A stretch of DNA of 64,000 bases from Trematomus loennbergii. Its lineage: Eukaryota; Chordata; Actinopteri; Perciformes; Nototheniidae. The stretch is from the NCBI GenBank assembly GCA_012861695.1, contig JAAOOA010000016.1, positions 19,173,702-19,237,701 of the forward strand, read 5' to 3'. This document shows positions 1-11,577 of the stretch, piece after piece; the first letter of the stretch is position 1, and each line of letters starts with the position of its first letter. Below the pieces are notes generated by a model. It saw only the letters and a program-made list of their open reading frames with translations, had not been told where the DNA came from and made no database searches. The position numbers were made by a program, and so were the translations under genes.

Positions 1-438
1 TGGGATATTTTTCAGGAAGAGGGTGTTGTTCTCTTTTTTTTGGGACAAAATGTTAACAGGATGTAAATGCTAACAGGCACACAGTTGTAACAAAATAGGT
101 TTATCAGAGAAGGGCAACAAAAAGGGCCTAATCTTCCTTCCTCCTGTGTTTCACACTCTGATACTGGACGAGTGCCTCACTCAGCCCACTGCCTCTATAT
201 TTAGAGCCGTGTCAATCTTTGTTTCCCACTAGGATGGAGGATATTTTTCATATAAGGTGTTCTTTATGTTTAATTCAGCCTGCTAACATTTATATTTGTT
301 TTAAATCCACTCGTCTTCTCAATAACATCCAACTGTTTCTGTGTTTGTTTCAGGATCTGAGCTACATCTGGCCAGATATCTGCGATGTGCTTCAATGTGT
401 GTGTTAGAAACAAGCTGAAGATGCAGGGGGCCATTGCA
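1..438 (+). pseudogene. itprip: Truncated duplicate of the itprip 5' region
   Basis: This stretch is a close copy of about 21226-21684, the sequence leading into the itprip coding exon. The match covers the upstream intron, the acceptor (TTTCAG before GATCTGAGC), the 5' untranslated part of the exon, and the start codon at 421 with the first six codons (M-Q-G-A-I-A). It then breaks off abruptly. Because intron sequence and acceptor are both present, this is a DNA-level duplication and not a retrocopy. The copies differ by scattered substitutions and short indels, so the event is not brand new. No further itprip coding sequence follows, so it cannot encode the protein. Sequence left of position 1 is not visible, so the full extent is unknown. 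Confidence 0.8.
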
Positions 439-481
439 TATGACCTGGGGGCGATAGGAGGCGGAACACATTGGCCGAGGA

Positions 482-1157
482 TAGGGATGTCCCGATCACC
501 TTTTTTTGCTCCCGATCCGATTCCGATCATTTGATTTTGACAATCTGCCGATACCGATTTTTCCCGATCCGATCTTTATGCAATGCATTAAGAGGAAAAA
601 AAAGGTAACAGATAACGGCTGGTCATCCAACGCGATGAATTCAGCTATCTTGGCTGTTCTGGGGTAGTTTCTCTTTCCTTTTAAAAGTCTCTGAAAGTGT
701 CGGTTGTTTCAGTGCCGTTACCTGAGTGGCCGCTGTGTACTCGTCGTGTTGTTGTTGGTGGTGTTTGTATTAGATTGGTCGTGTTGAACGTAGCTCTGTT
801 CTTTCCACCACGCGGAACCTCCGCCTTGCAAACATTGCATCTGGCTGTTACACTGCCTTCGCTTTCAATTTTATAATACTTCCAAACTCCTGACATTTTC
901 TCTGTCCCGACTCCCGAGTCACCAGCTGAACGTAGCCTCTCGTTAGCTTACTGCTACTATTAGACACTGCGCCCTGCCCACTCTGTTGCCAGATTTGAGA
1001 GAAATAAGCAACCAGGTCTATGAAAACAAGCCCAAAAGAAGCAACACATACATGATGTTGTGTAATTTTAACCCAAAACTAAGGCCTCAGGATGACTTTA
1101 AGACGTGAACATGGTCATTTTTGTTTTGTAACATTAAATAAAATGTATAAAAATATT

Positions 1158-1191
<34 letters not shown>

Positions 1192-1285
1192 CCGATCCCC
1201 GATTTTTTTCTCCGATCCCCGATCACGTGAAAATCACGTGATCGGCTCCGATCCCCGATCACGTGATCGGATCGGGACATCCCTA
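482..1285 (-). mobile_element. hAT-type non-autonomous transposon with BED-finger remnant
   Basis: The ends are inverted repeats beginning TAGGGATGTCCCGATC, and an exact 8-bp duplication GCCGAGGA flanks the element (474-481 and 1286-1293); 8 bp is the hAT target-site length. On the minus strand, 681-896 encodes the start of a BED zinc-finger-like protein (M-S-G-V-W-K-Y-Y..., C-x2-C pair in RCNVCKAEV), as at the N-terminus of hAT transposases and ZBED proteins. The catalytic part is missing, so this is an internally deleted copy. A poly-A tract near 1165-1190 precedes the right end. It inserted beside the itprip-derived fragment. Confidence 0.8.
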
Positions 1286-1293
1286 GCCGAGGA

Positions 1294-2103
1294 TGATAAT
1301 GTCTTTCCAAAGAGCTGAAATCTGCAAGCTGCACTTCTCCGCTGGTGGTTTTGACGTTATTGGTTTTGTAGCAGTACAGCAGAGTGGAAGAGAGTCGTGG
1401 CTCTTATTGCGGCCTATTGAAGCAGTGTTATATGCTGTTTTTAGCCCACCTACAACTGAATGAGGCACCAAAATGAATGTTTGTGCCAAGACGATCAGGA
1501 CCAACTCATCCACTTATGTATCCTGAATATAGCAGCTGAGGGAGAAGGCCATCGGATTTACTTCCTACATTTGAAGTTCATGATCTCCATGTTGTGTTAA
1601 AATCCTTCAAGGGACTTTTTATTCCCTTTTCATAGCTCATCTTGTAAACAGTTTCTTCTTTCAAAATTAAAATAAATGATAGTGAAAAGGCTCCAGAAAT
1701 AAATTAAATGTTACAGATTTTTGCTTTCCAAAACACGTTACCCTTCAAATGAATGCCAATATAAAAAGGATCTAGGACCTTGCTAGATGCTGTGAGTAAG
1801 TACCGTGTGTAAGGAGGCTCAGTGTTACTTTGAGCTATATCACCATGCTACAGTAGCATGTTTACAATGACAATGTTATATAATGTTTTTCATGTTCACT
1901 ATCTGAGTTTAGCTTGTTAGTATGTATGCTTACATTTGCTGTTTAGCACAAACATAAAGCTGAGACCGATGAGAATATTTTTAGTTTTGCACGTATTTAT
2001 TCATAAACTTAGGATAAATTAAGTTCTGATCAGGTGATAGCACTAGTTGAAAAATAATCCAACCGTGTATAAAGTTAACCTCCCACTGGGACTAGAAGAA
2101 AAG

Positions 2104-2147
<44 letters not shown>

Positions 2148-3303
2148 TGTGTGTGGCAAATGAGCCGGCAGTAGATTGGTACCAATCTGACTACAAAGGG
2201 CTGAAATTTGATACACTTGCAACCACAAAAACAACCAAATCCCACAGGAGGTCTCCTTCAAGTTAAGTTCTAATTCCCCATCCAAATACTGTTTTTCTTC
2301 ACTTTTGTTCAAAGATAATTTTGCTGTTAACCGCACTTGGCAGAGATGAAACAAATATGGTCTTTTTTTCTTAGTGGCACAGACAGAAAGGATTTCCTGT
2401 AACAGAAAAAGGCTTGTATATAAGGAGCTTCATTACTCCACAAGGACTTTATGAATTAAGTTTATAAGGCAAAAAGACAGACATTTGTCATAATTGGCTG
2501 TGCCAATATGGCAAGGATTATTGCTTCATTACACCCAGTAAAAGGCCATGATTTGAAAAAAAAGCATTACAAACATAATTTAGCCAGGTAAACTTAGTCA
2601 TACATTTGGTTGCTTTGAATGGACCATCAGCAGCAGTAGCAAACCCTTCAAGCCTTCAGCAATATCACCATCTAGTGGCCCAAATTGAGTTTAGCTATAA
2701 AAAAAAACAGTCACAGTGAGGCAATCTTCCAACCATAAGTAATGCTGACTTTCCATTCATTGTCAATTATTAAAAGAAAAATGGAAAGAGCGTGTGTCCT
2801 TTTAACAGGAGCCGCACTATTGAGGTCACCAAAGTCATGTTGGTGATATCACAATGATATCATAGTGATATCATAGTAGGCTATTAGTTGATGTGTATTG
2901 TGTCTTAATAATCTAAGCCTACAAAGAAACTATAAGACCTTGGAATGGTAGCCTACATTTATTTTCCTCCAAGTAGAACTATAAAGTATGATAACATAAA
3001 AATACTTAAATAAATTACAAGTAGGCTTATTTTAGAAATTGCACTTAGCCTACTTTCACCACTGCATTTTTACACTTGGTAACATACAGAACACCTCTCA
3101 GTTGTTTACTTAATGCACAGGTTTTATTGAAATGTATACTAAAAAAAGCATGATTAATTTTCTATTGGGGATCGAAACTGAAAGCAAGTAGGAAAAACAA
3201 ACAAACAATGAATCCCGCCTCCACAGTTTCACAGGCAGTGGGCGGTAGCTGTAAGCAGGCATTTACTTTTTAATTCGGTTACAACATTTTATAAAGATAC
3301 AAC
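1294..3303. other. Intergenic region upstream of fas
   Basis: No supportable gene was seen. About 1800-2060 resembles a dispersed repeat common in perch-like fish genomes (recognised by GTTTAGCACAAACATAAAGC followed by TTAGTTTTGCA and TTCATAAAC motifs); it is degraded and no ends were found. The rest is AT-rich single-copy-looking sequence that probably includes the fas promoter just before 3304. Confidence 0.45.
2103..2155. repeat. (GTGC)n microsatellite
   Basis: A near-perfect run of the tetranucleotide GTGC/GCGT, about 12 units, ending in a short GT tail. It explains the THART-type low-complexity reading frame on the minus strand here. Confidence 0.95.
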
Positions 3304-6300
3304 ATGAAGACAGCTGATTCAAGCAAGTTTCCTTCGTGGTTTTTCATCGTCGGTTTGGTTTCTCTTCGATCTGTGTAAGTAAAGTTACCACAGAGTCTAG
3401 GGCGTTTATGAACTGTATACACCCGATGTACAGGCGCTAAGTCGCTATAAAAAGGAGACGTTCAGATCAATGTGTGACAGAAATCACATTTTTTGGTTCG
3501 CAGTCTTATATCCAGGTCAAAAGGAAAACAAAAATCAGGTGATCATACAGAACCACTGTTCGCAATATGAATATATACACAGCCTATAATACGAATGTTA
3601 AAATACAATGTGGCTAGCTGGCTACATATAAAGACGGAAGTGGACCACGTTCTTGGATATAAACATGTTCAGTGAGTCTGAGGTTTCAGGGAGAAACGTT
3701 GCATCATTTTTTTAACGCTTATTTATTTGGTTTATTAAAGTGCTTTAAGAACAGTTCTATGAGAAAATGTAAAAATTAAGAAATTATTTTCAAATATACA
3801 GGACTGTCTCAGAAAATTAGAATATTGTGATAAAGTTCTTTATTTTCTGTAATGCAATTAAAAAAACAAAAATGTCATACATTCTGGATTCATTACAAAT
3901 CAACTGAAATATTGCAAGCCTTTTATTATTTTAATATTGCTGATTATGGCATACAGCTTAAGAAAACTCAAAAATCCTATCTCTAAATATTAGAATATCA
4001 TGAAAAAGTATACTAGTAGGGTGTTCAACGAATCACTTGAATCGTCTAATTAACTCGAAACACCTGCAAGGGTTTCCTGAGCCTTGAAAAACACTCAGCT
4101 TGGTTCAGTAAACTAAATCACAAGTATGGGGAAGACTGCTGATCTGACTGCTGTCCAGAGGACCGTCATTGACACCCTCCATCAGGAGGGTAAGACACAA
4201 AAAGAAATTTCTCAAAGAGCAAGCTGTTCACAGAGTGCAGTTTCAAAGCACATCCACAAAAAGTCTGTTGGAAGGGGGAAATGTGGCAGGAAACGCTGCA
4301 CAACCAAGAGAGATGACCGCAGCCTTAACAGCATTGTGAAGAAGAGTCGCTTCCAGAATTTGGGGGAGCTTCAAAGACAGTGGACTGAAGCTGGAGTCCA
4401 GGTATCAAAAGTCACTGTTCACAGGCGTGTCCGGGAAATGGGCTACAATAGCCGTATTCCCATGGTCAAGCCACTTCTGAACTCAAGACAACGGAAGAGG
4501 CGTCTGACTTGGGCTAAGGAAAAGAAGCACTGGACAGTTGCACAGTGGTCCAAAGTCCTCTTTTCAGACGAAAGCAAGTTTTGTATTTCATTTGGAAGTC
4601 AAGGCGCCAGAGTCTGGAGAAAGGCTGGAGAGGCGCAAAATCCAAGTTGCTTGAAATCCAGTGTGAAGTTCCCACAGTCAGCGATGGTTTGGGGAGCCAT
4701 GTCAGCTGCTGGTGTTGGTCCACTGTGTTTCATCAAGCCCAGAGTAAATGCAGCTGTGTACCAAGAGATTTTAGAGCACTACATGCTTCCGTCTGCTGAA
4801 AAGCTCTATGGAGATGAGGAATTCATTTTCCAGCATGATCTGGCACCTGCCCACAGTGCCAAAACCACCAGTAACTGGTGTACTGACCATGGCATTACTG
4901 TCCTCGATTGGCCTGCAAATTCCCCTGACCTGAACCCCATAGAGAATATGTGGGGTATTGTGAAGAAGAAGCTGAAAGACACCAGACCCAACAATGCTAA
5001 TGAGCTAAAGGCCGCTATTGAAGCATCCTGGGCATCCATAACACCTCAGCAATGCCACAGGCTGATTGCCTCCATGCCACGCCGCATTGATGCAGTAATC
5101 CGTGCAAAAGGATTCCCAACCAAGTACTGAGTGCATTAATGGACATTTTCAAATGTTTGATTGTGTTTTGCTGTTATAAATCTTTTTTTTTTACTTGGTC
5201 TGAGGAACTATTCTAATTTTTTGAGATAGGATTTTTGAGTTTTCTTAAGCTGTATGCCATAATCAGCAATATTAAAATAATAAAAGGCTTGCAATATTTC
5301 AGTTGATTTGTAATGAATCCAGAATGTATGACATTTTTGTTTTTTTAATTGCATTACAGAAAATAAAGAACTTTATCACAATATTCTAATTTTCTGAGAC
5401 AGTCCCTGTATGTATGTGTTTTTTTCCAGGGACTTGTCCTCTGCTCTAGGGGACACCCAGCACTGTGTTGATGGCACGTACAAGCACGAGGGTGTGACCT
5501 GTTGTCTGTGTGGGGCTGGTAAGTGCCAGGGCAGGGGTTAAATGTAAACTTAATACAAATATAATAATCTGTTTAGCGAGTAATCCAAGTTATCCTGGAT
5601 AAAATGGGATTCATATTTAGATTCATTTTGTAATGGAGGAATATGTAGGATTAATATTTACTGAGCTACTTAAGATTCTGAATTCATTAATAAATCAATA
5701 ATGTTTGTGATAAAAGGCACACATTAAGGGCCTCAAGAAAAAGTGCAGGAGGTTTGACCTTACCGTTTATTTTTATTTTGCTTTAGTAGCAATATAAAAT
5801 AATTATTTGATCTTCAATGAGACAAAAGCAAACAAATGTCCTTTGCCTTGAATCAAAATAAATGACTCTTGAAGCAGACCTGAAGTGTTTTTGGGACTCT
5901 GCATCAGATAGTTTGGACTCTAGGCACAAAGCACACCTGAGTGTCCCTTTACTATTCAGTGGTTTATAAACCAGCATTGTCTTTTGAAATAAATTATTTG
6001 ACGTACAGGAAACCAATGCAGCTGTCTAATCTTTTGTATTAGGACAACTGTTTAGAAGATGTTACCACAAAGCTCATGCTGCAAAGGTCATGGTATTTTA
6101 GGCCCTTTTGCATCTGGGGCCCCTATACATTATTTCTTGGCATAATTATATTTCTGTTGTAGTTTTTAAAATAGGCAGTTATGTGCTAAAATGTGTGTTA
6201 AATACATTTTTATGATGGGTAATGACAGCTCTTGTGTTGTTGGACACAGAACCTTAAGCAAAAGCTGAGTCAGCATTAAACGTTGTGTCATGATAAATAA

Positions 6301-9300
6301 GGACATTTCAATGTGTGTCTGTTTTGCCATCGAAGGGGCTACAATAACTTACACTTGGTTTGCATATAGTGGGTGTGTAAATCATAAGCTGGCCGCATAT
6401 ATTTTCTTCTGGCTCATGTGTGTTAATGTTGTAGGTACGTTCGTGGAGAGCCACTGCACTACGACTCAACCTGGAAAATGCACAAGCTGTAGGGAAGGGA
6501 CATACAGCAGTCACCCTCATTCCCAGGAATCCTGTGAGCAATGCACATCCTGCTCACAGCCCAATGGTAAAGACATAATGGGACTTCACCAGACTTCATA
6601 GGAAAAATACTGTTTGAAAGCAATGCAAAGTTATGTCAGTCCTTCTAATGTTTAATGTGTTTTTACGGTCCTTTTAGCCAATCTAATGTTGGATGTACCC
6701 TGCACCCGTGCCAGAGATGCAACGTGTCGATGCAAAAAGGATCACTTTTGCAGCAGTAAAGAAACCTGTATATTATGCTACCCCTGTAAAGAGTAAGTTC
6801 TGATCTTTCAATTGTAAACTATTAGATTTACGAATAGCTTCTTTAAAGAAATGTCTGCAATACAGTGTCACAGGGTGGATTCCTTTTTCACAATAGGCTG
6901 ACAGCATAATCCTTTAAAGGTCCCATGTCGTGCTTTTCCGGTTATTACCCGTCCCCTTGTGTGTTATGAAGGTTTTTATGCATGTAAACGGTCTGCAAAG
7001 TCATAAACCCTCAAAGTACACCCTGTAGCGAGTAAAACTCTAACACAGAAAATACCTGTCTATGCTGCCCCAGAATGCCTCGTTGGAGATTTCTCTTTTT
7101 CCATTGTTTTCTTCCTGGGTATGCTGACGTGCCCATACCCAAATGGACCAATCCGTGGAGCCGTTACGTTACGTCCGCGGAGCCGTTACGTTACGTTCCT
7201 CACACACACACACTCAATCTTTTCTCAGCTGCAGCTCCGCCGATTTCTCCGCCTGAGACGGTGGGACGCGGCGAGGCTGTGAGTCGGTGTGTGAGCACAC
7301 ACACAACTCACAGCTAGGCTGCGGGTGTGTGTGTGTGTGTGTGTGTTCGGGCTGGTTTCGGGCTGGGTTTCGCTGTGTCTCGCTGTCTCGCAGACGGCCA
7401 CTGGGCTCATAGGGAGGGGGGGGGCAGGAGCTCCAACAAGCCGTTTAGGACAGAGAGTGAATACACATACTATACAGAGATGCTGTATGAGAAACCAATG
7501 TGATTTTGGAAAATTGCACAGTATAAATGTATTTTAGTAGACCTCAACAATGGAATTATGATCAGTAGAAATGGCCATGACATGGGATCTTTAATGGTTT
7601 CTCATACTTGCTTTTATTTTGGTTCCAGATGTACTGAGGGTGTCAAAGTAGCCTGTACAGCCACCAATAACACAGTCTGCAATGAGAAAACTGAAGGTAT
7701 GCCATAGTTAGGCATTATTTCATTAGGGGGGCTTCAATTATTACATTGCCATGTCATTTATTAATTGTGTCTTGTGTTTTCAGGGGGACTAACACTGGGC
7801 TGATAGTTGGCCTAACTGTCCCAATTGTTTTAATACTTCTTGGACTTCTTGTATTCTTCTGGATAAGGAAACGCAAACGTGAGTATTTTTACTACTTTAC
7901 CACTATATGTAAAGACCAGCATAGGGCACTAAAACTGGTTTCTCAATAAAAATAGGAAAGCAAAGGAATAGAATAGAATAATAATACTAATGTTCACATT
8001 CTACTTCTTAAATGTATTTAATACAATTTTATATCAGCAATATAACATTAAACATTGTCAAAGTGCTTGACAGAGGGGATTTTCTTCATTTTTTTCACTT
8101 TTCAAGCACACCAGTTCAAATCCTATTATTGTTTCAAGTCCATCATAACTGGATAAAATATATCCTTCTTAATTTGCTTTCATATGTTCCATTCTGTATA
8201 ATGTTTTGAGTCTTTAAGTCCAGTGTGCTTGTAATTTAAAGGGGACCTATCATGCAAAATGCACTTTTGTACGTCTTTTATACATGAATATGTGTCCCCG
8301 GTGTTCCAGGGAACTCACCAAGTGTCAAAAACACAACTCTCTCTCTTTTCCTCCATACCCAAATCTCTAAAAAAGGGGCTGCAACGGATCTGATCAAAAC
8401 TGATCCAGATTTGAACACTGTCCTGACGTCAGGACAGTGGCGCTACGGCTATTGGGCCAACTCCACCAATCAGGAGGAGACAGCCACGGCCATTGCCGTT
8501 CGAAAGCGCTGGAGACGCTGTAGTACATATGCCAGGCCAGTAGATGGTGCTGTTCTCACAGAATCAGCCCTTGCAAAAACAGAGCTAGAAATTGTCAAAT
8601 TGAGCAAAATGAGGCATGGCTAAAATGCATGATCTGTTTGGTATTTAAAAAAAAAAAAAGTATAAATATGCCTTATATAGGTATGGTCCTACACTATATT
8701 ATTCAAATATAGCATGATAGGTCCACTTTAATAAAAAAAAACGTCAGATTTAATTGCTGCTTTTGTATCTTTTTAACAATGTGTATCTTGTTTTTTAAAT
8801 ATTTGTCTAAAATAAGAAGAAGAAGAAGAAGAAGAAAGAAATCGCCGTTTGGTAAGCTATTCACCAATGTGATATTTTTTCTTCCATTTATGAAATGTTT
8901 TGGCTTTGTCCTGATTTAACTCACCTCAGCACACATGTGCACGTACTGTATGATGAACAATTATTTGTGTCTGTACTATTGTGGCATATAAAAAGTATTT
9001 GAAATCTGGAAAGATTATTAAGTGGTTTGTTATTTTATCAGAGTTGTAATTTGGTTATTAACATTCATTCTTCTTCTGTTTCTCAGGAGGATCCGTCCCT
9101 TAAAGGTAAGAAAAACACAAGTGCATCTTTTTGAAATTGATGCAATATTAGAGGTATAATTGCTATTTCTCTATATTTTGAGTTTGTTAGAAGAAATAAC
9201 TGCTTGATGGATAATCAGACAGGTCTGACATTTATCATTATTCACTCGGATATTGTGTTAAAATCCTTCTTCGTCAACATGTTAGCTGCAGTAGCAGTGA

Positions 9301-10007
9301 CAAGAAGTAGTGTAATGTATTAGTTGTCATGGCTATTAAAGTGATACGTCAATGTCTTCCCAGTTGGAATAATCTGTAGGTCGAATAACTAAAACCTGTA
9401 AATCTCACATATGCTATTTTGCCATTTCTTTGGCAATTTACCTGTTGCGTACATAGGTTGTACTATTTGTATTGCTCTTACACAATCCTGCCTACAAAGC
9501 CCTGTCTGGCACGGGTGTTTTTTGTTAACCATTGTGTACTAGTAAAAAACCAGATTTATTTGAATAATTGGAGAGGTTGGATTGTGCTTGATTTACGTTT
9601 TAACTTTGATACTTTTAAATATTTTTTTATTTTCTGTTTAAATCAAAATGCCCATACAAGTTCAATAAAGTTGTGATGATGTGTGTTGTGATTTGTTATA
9701 ATAAGTGCCTTTTCCCTTTTTCACGTTAGAACCACTTCTTGAGTGCGACCTGCCTGACATTGCAGAAATAATTGGATGGACGCATATGAAGGATGTAGCA
9801 ACACGCAGCGGTATGCTTGACACTGCTATTGAGAATTGTAGGCTGAACCACGTTGATGATGCTCGGGAGCAGACACTCGAACTTCTACAGGAGTTTGTGA
9901 AGAAGGAGGGCAATCAGGCCTCAACTACCCTGATCCAAACCCTGCAAAATAGTAACAAAAGAAGAATAGAAGAGAGGGTGTTTGCTAAATTAAATTCTTC
10001 TGCTTGA
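3304..10007 (+). CDS. fas: Fas cell-surface death receptor (TNFRSF6-like)
   Basis: Nine coding exons are readable: 3304-3374, 5430-5518, 6435-6566, 6678-6792, 7629-7696, 7784-7878, 8817-8851, 9087-9105, 9730-10007, all with GT-AG borders. The product is about 300 residues: a hydrophobic signal peptide (exon 1), cysteine-rich TNF-receptor repeats (exons 2-5, e.g. CTSCREGTY and CRCKKDHFC), one membrane helix (exon 6, GLIVGLTVPIVLILLGLLVF then basic IRKRKR), a short juxtamembrane part, and a C-terminal death domain (exon 9). In this family the death domain recruits FADD to start caspase-8 apoptosis. The 19-nt exon 8 matches the tiny exon seen in mammalian FAS. The total is 902 nt, one short of a whole frame: the G run opening exon 6 (7784-7787) has four G where five would join exon 5 to the helix frame. 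Introns carry a Tc1 element and two MITEs. Confidence 0.88.
3799..5408 (+). mobile_element. Tc1/mariner transposon, complete
   Basis: A 1.61-kb element lies in fas intron 1. It is bounded by TA dinucleotides (3797-3798 and 5409-5410) and has long inverted repeats of about 200 bp (3799-4003 against about 5200-5408). Both outer ends read CAGG(G)ACTGTCTCAG inward; the left copy has one G fewer. Between the repeats is a single uninterrupted transposase gene. The near-identity of the arms and the intact gene suggest a recent insertion. Confidence 0.95.
4126..5130 (+). CDS. Tc1-like DD34E transposase
   Basis: An intact 334-residue reading frame, the usual length for Tc1 transposases, begins with MGKTADLTAVQRTVI. 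The N-terminal part carries paired helix-turn-helix DNA-binding modules (about residues 1-115, EISQRASCSQSAVSKHI in the first), with a basic segment GRGKCGRKR between them. The catalytic triad is visible: D148 in LFSDESKF, D238 in FQHDLAPAHSA, E273 in NPIENMW. There are 34 residues between D238 and E273, giving the DD34E signature. The enzyme would cut and paste DNA at TA sites bounded by the element's own inverted repeats. It has the same orientation as fas but sits wholly within intron 1. No frame break is present, unlike the surrounding host exons. Confidence 0.96.
   Translation: MGKTADLTAVQRTVIDTLHQEGKTQKEISQRASCSQSAVSKHIHKKSVGRGKCGRKRCTTKRDDRSLNSIVKKSRFQNLGELQRQWTEAGVQVSKVTVHRRVREMGYNSRIPMVKPLLNSRQRKRRLTWAKEKKHWTVAQWSKVLFSDESKFCISFGSQGARVWRKAGEAQNPSCLKSSVKFPQSAMVWGAMSAAGVGPLCFIKPRVNAAVYQEILEHYMLPSAEKLYGDEEFIFQHDLAPAHSAKTTSNWCTDHGITVLDWPANSPDLNPIENMWGIVKKKLKDTRPNNANELKAAIEASWASITPQQCHRLIASMPRRIDAVIRAKGFPTKY
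6913..7594. mobile_element. MITE in fas intron 4
   Basis: Short inverted ends TTTAAAGGTCCCATGTCGTG (left) and CATGACATGGGATCTTTAA (right) mark a non-autonomous DNA transposon. Inside are a duplicated GGAGCCGTTACGTTACGT motif (about 7157-7196), a CA/GT run (7323-7346) and a CpG-rich core; the overlapping reading frames here are not genes. The ends resemble those of the elements at 8235-8731 and 36641-38027, so all three probably belong to related families. Confidence 0.7.
8235..8731. mobile_element. MITE in fas intron 6
   Basis: Inverted ends TTTAAAGGGGACCTATCATGC and GCATGATAGGTCCACTTTAA bound about 500 bp of non-coding sequence. It belongs to the same TTTAAAGG(T/G)-ended group as the element in the previous fas intron. 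No transposase remains. Confidence 0.7.
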
Positions 10008-10129
10008 ATGTGTTTTTTGTAAGCATTTTAAATATTTAAAGTGTTGGATTTCTTTTTTATCAGTGTAGATGTTTACATGATGTAAGAGTGTATGTGTCCT
10101 CCTAACCCGAGTCTTTCTGTCTCTAGTTG

Positions 10130-10998
10130 AACTTTGTAAAAGGCGAATTTAGATAAAGGAAGTATCTGGCAAGAAAATATCTCCACGGAGAAAAGCCATG
10201 ACCGTGAGAACAGCAAAAACAGAGTGTAGAAAAGCTGAACGCAGGTGGAGAAAAACAAATCTCCAAGTTCACTTGGAAATATATAAAGAGAGACTCTGCA
10301 TCTATAATCAGGAAATAAAAAAGGCACAACAGTTTTTCTTCTCTGACATCATTACCAAAAATAAAAAAACTCACGCGCCCTGTTTGCAACCGTCGACAGA
10401 CTAACAAACCCAGGGCCTGCAATGAATTTGCCTCCTTCTTCACTGACAAAATTATGAAAATTAGACAAGCAGTCAGTGCCTCTGTACCAGGTACAGCAAA
10501 TGTTTTTCCCTGTGTCCACCTAAAGTCAATTCAGACATCATGACACAATTCCGTCTGATAAATTATAAAGACCTGGAGGACATTATTCAACATCTGAAAT
10601 CCTCCTCCTGCTGCCTTGATATTATTCCAACAGTATCTTTCAAAACTGTTTTTCATTGCTTGGTCTCAGATCTACTTCACATAGTAAACAAGTCTCTCCA
10701 CTCGGGTGTATTTCCACAGGCTGATACAACAGTATCCAACTGTTAATACTTTTGAATCGAGATTAAAAACATATCTTTTTTGAGGCTGCATTTGGATGAG
10801 AATTCAAACTGCAGTATGGCTTTTTATCCATGTATTTTATACCTGTTGTGTTGATTTTATTATCTTTGCTTTTTAAATGCCTGTTTTTAAATGTGCTTCT
10901 AGTGTATTTGTTCTTAAATGTCTTTTATTTTATTTGTAAAGCACTTTGGGTTACCGTGTGCTGAAAGGTGCTGTATAAATAAACTTGCCTTGCAAGTT
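10130..10998 (+). mobile_element. L2-type LINE fragment, internally deleted
   Basis: Broken reading frames resemble the region between endonuclease and reverse transcriptase of fish L2-like LINEs (CRKAERRWRKTNLQVHLEIY near 10198, CNEFASFFTDKIMKIRQ near 10420, the stretch from FRLINYKDLEDIIQHLKSSS at 10540). The sequence then jumps to the 3' terminal region, ending CACTTTGGG...GCTGTATAAATAAACTTG. Most of the reverse transcriptase is deleted. It starts about 120 bp after the fas stop codon, so fas transcripts may run into it and use its AATAAA near 10975. Confidence 0.75.
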
Positions 10999-11577
10999 TC
11001 GAGGAATCCTGTGATCAACATGGTATTATAGGGGAAAATTCATAATATATGATAAGTAGTTTCAATAATGGGTTAAGAGGTCTTGCGCCACTAATATTAG
11101 CAGTTGTGAAATTGTATGAAATTGTTCAAAAAGATTACATTGCCTACACAGAATTGTGCCTCTGACAGTGTTGATGTAATGATGTTGGTCAAGCAGCTTG
11201 TGTATATTGTGCAATAAAACTCAATACAAGTTTTATTATCAAAGTGTTACATCAATTTTGGTTTGTAATATGTTGCGAAATTATGACATGTCTATTTGAG
11301 ATATTATAATAGATTTTTCCTAGAAACTGTCTCTAACTAATTTAAAACTGCAATACCACAGTACATCTTATACCCACTATTGCACTCTCTCAATAAAAAA
11401 CACTGCTTCCCACAATTGTTTTATTAAGTAATTATAAAGTGTGCTAAATCCTGATTATTCTCATATCTCTTTTCCTCTCCTGTACCCACATCCATGTTCC
11501 TGTGTCTAAGTGTCTACCAATAAGTATTATTTTATGGGAACTAAGTCTTGAACTAGAGTGTAGGAATACTCTGTTAC
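10999..11577. other. Intergenic, possible fas 3' end
   Basis: AT-rich non-coding sequence. AATAAA hexamers occur near 11213 and 11391 and could serve as additional fas poly-A signals. Nothing else was recognised. Confidence 0.4.

Noticed and set aside
2043..2354. Minus-strand 103-codon frame with T-H-A-R repeats
   Set aside because: Produced by the (GTGC)n microsatellite; no resemblance to a protein.
4514..5039. Antisense and alternative frames inside the Tc1 transposase
   Set aside because: Shadows of the intact transposase gene.
7075..7537. Several 60-80-codon frames in both directions
   Set aside because: They lie inside a MITE with CA/GT repeats in a fas intron.
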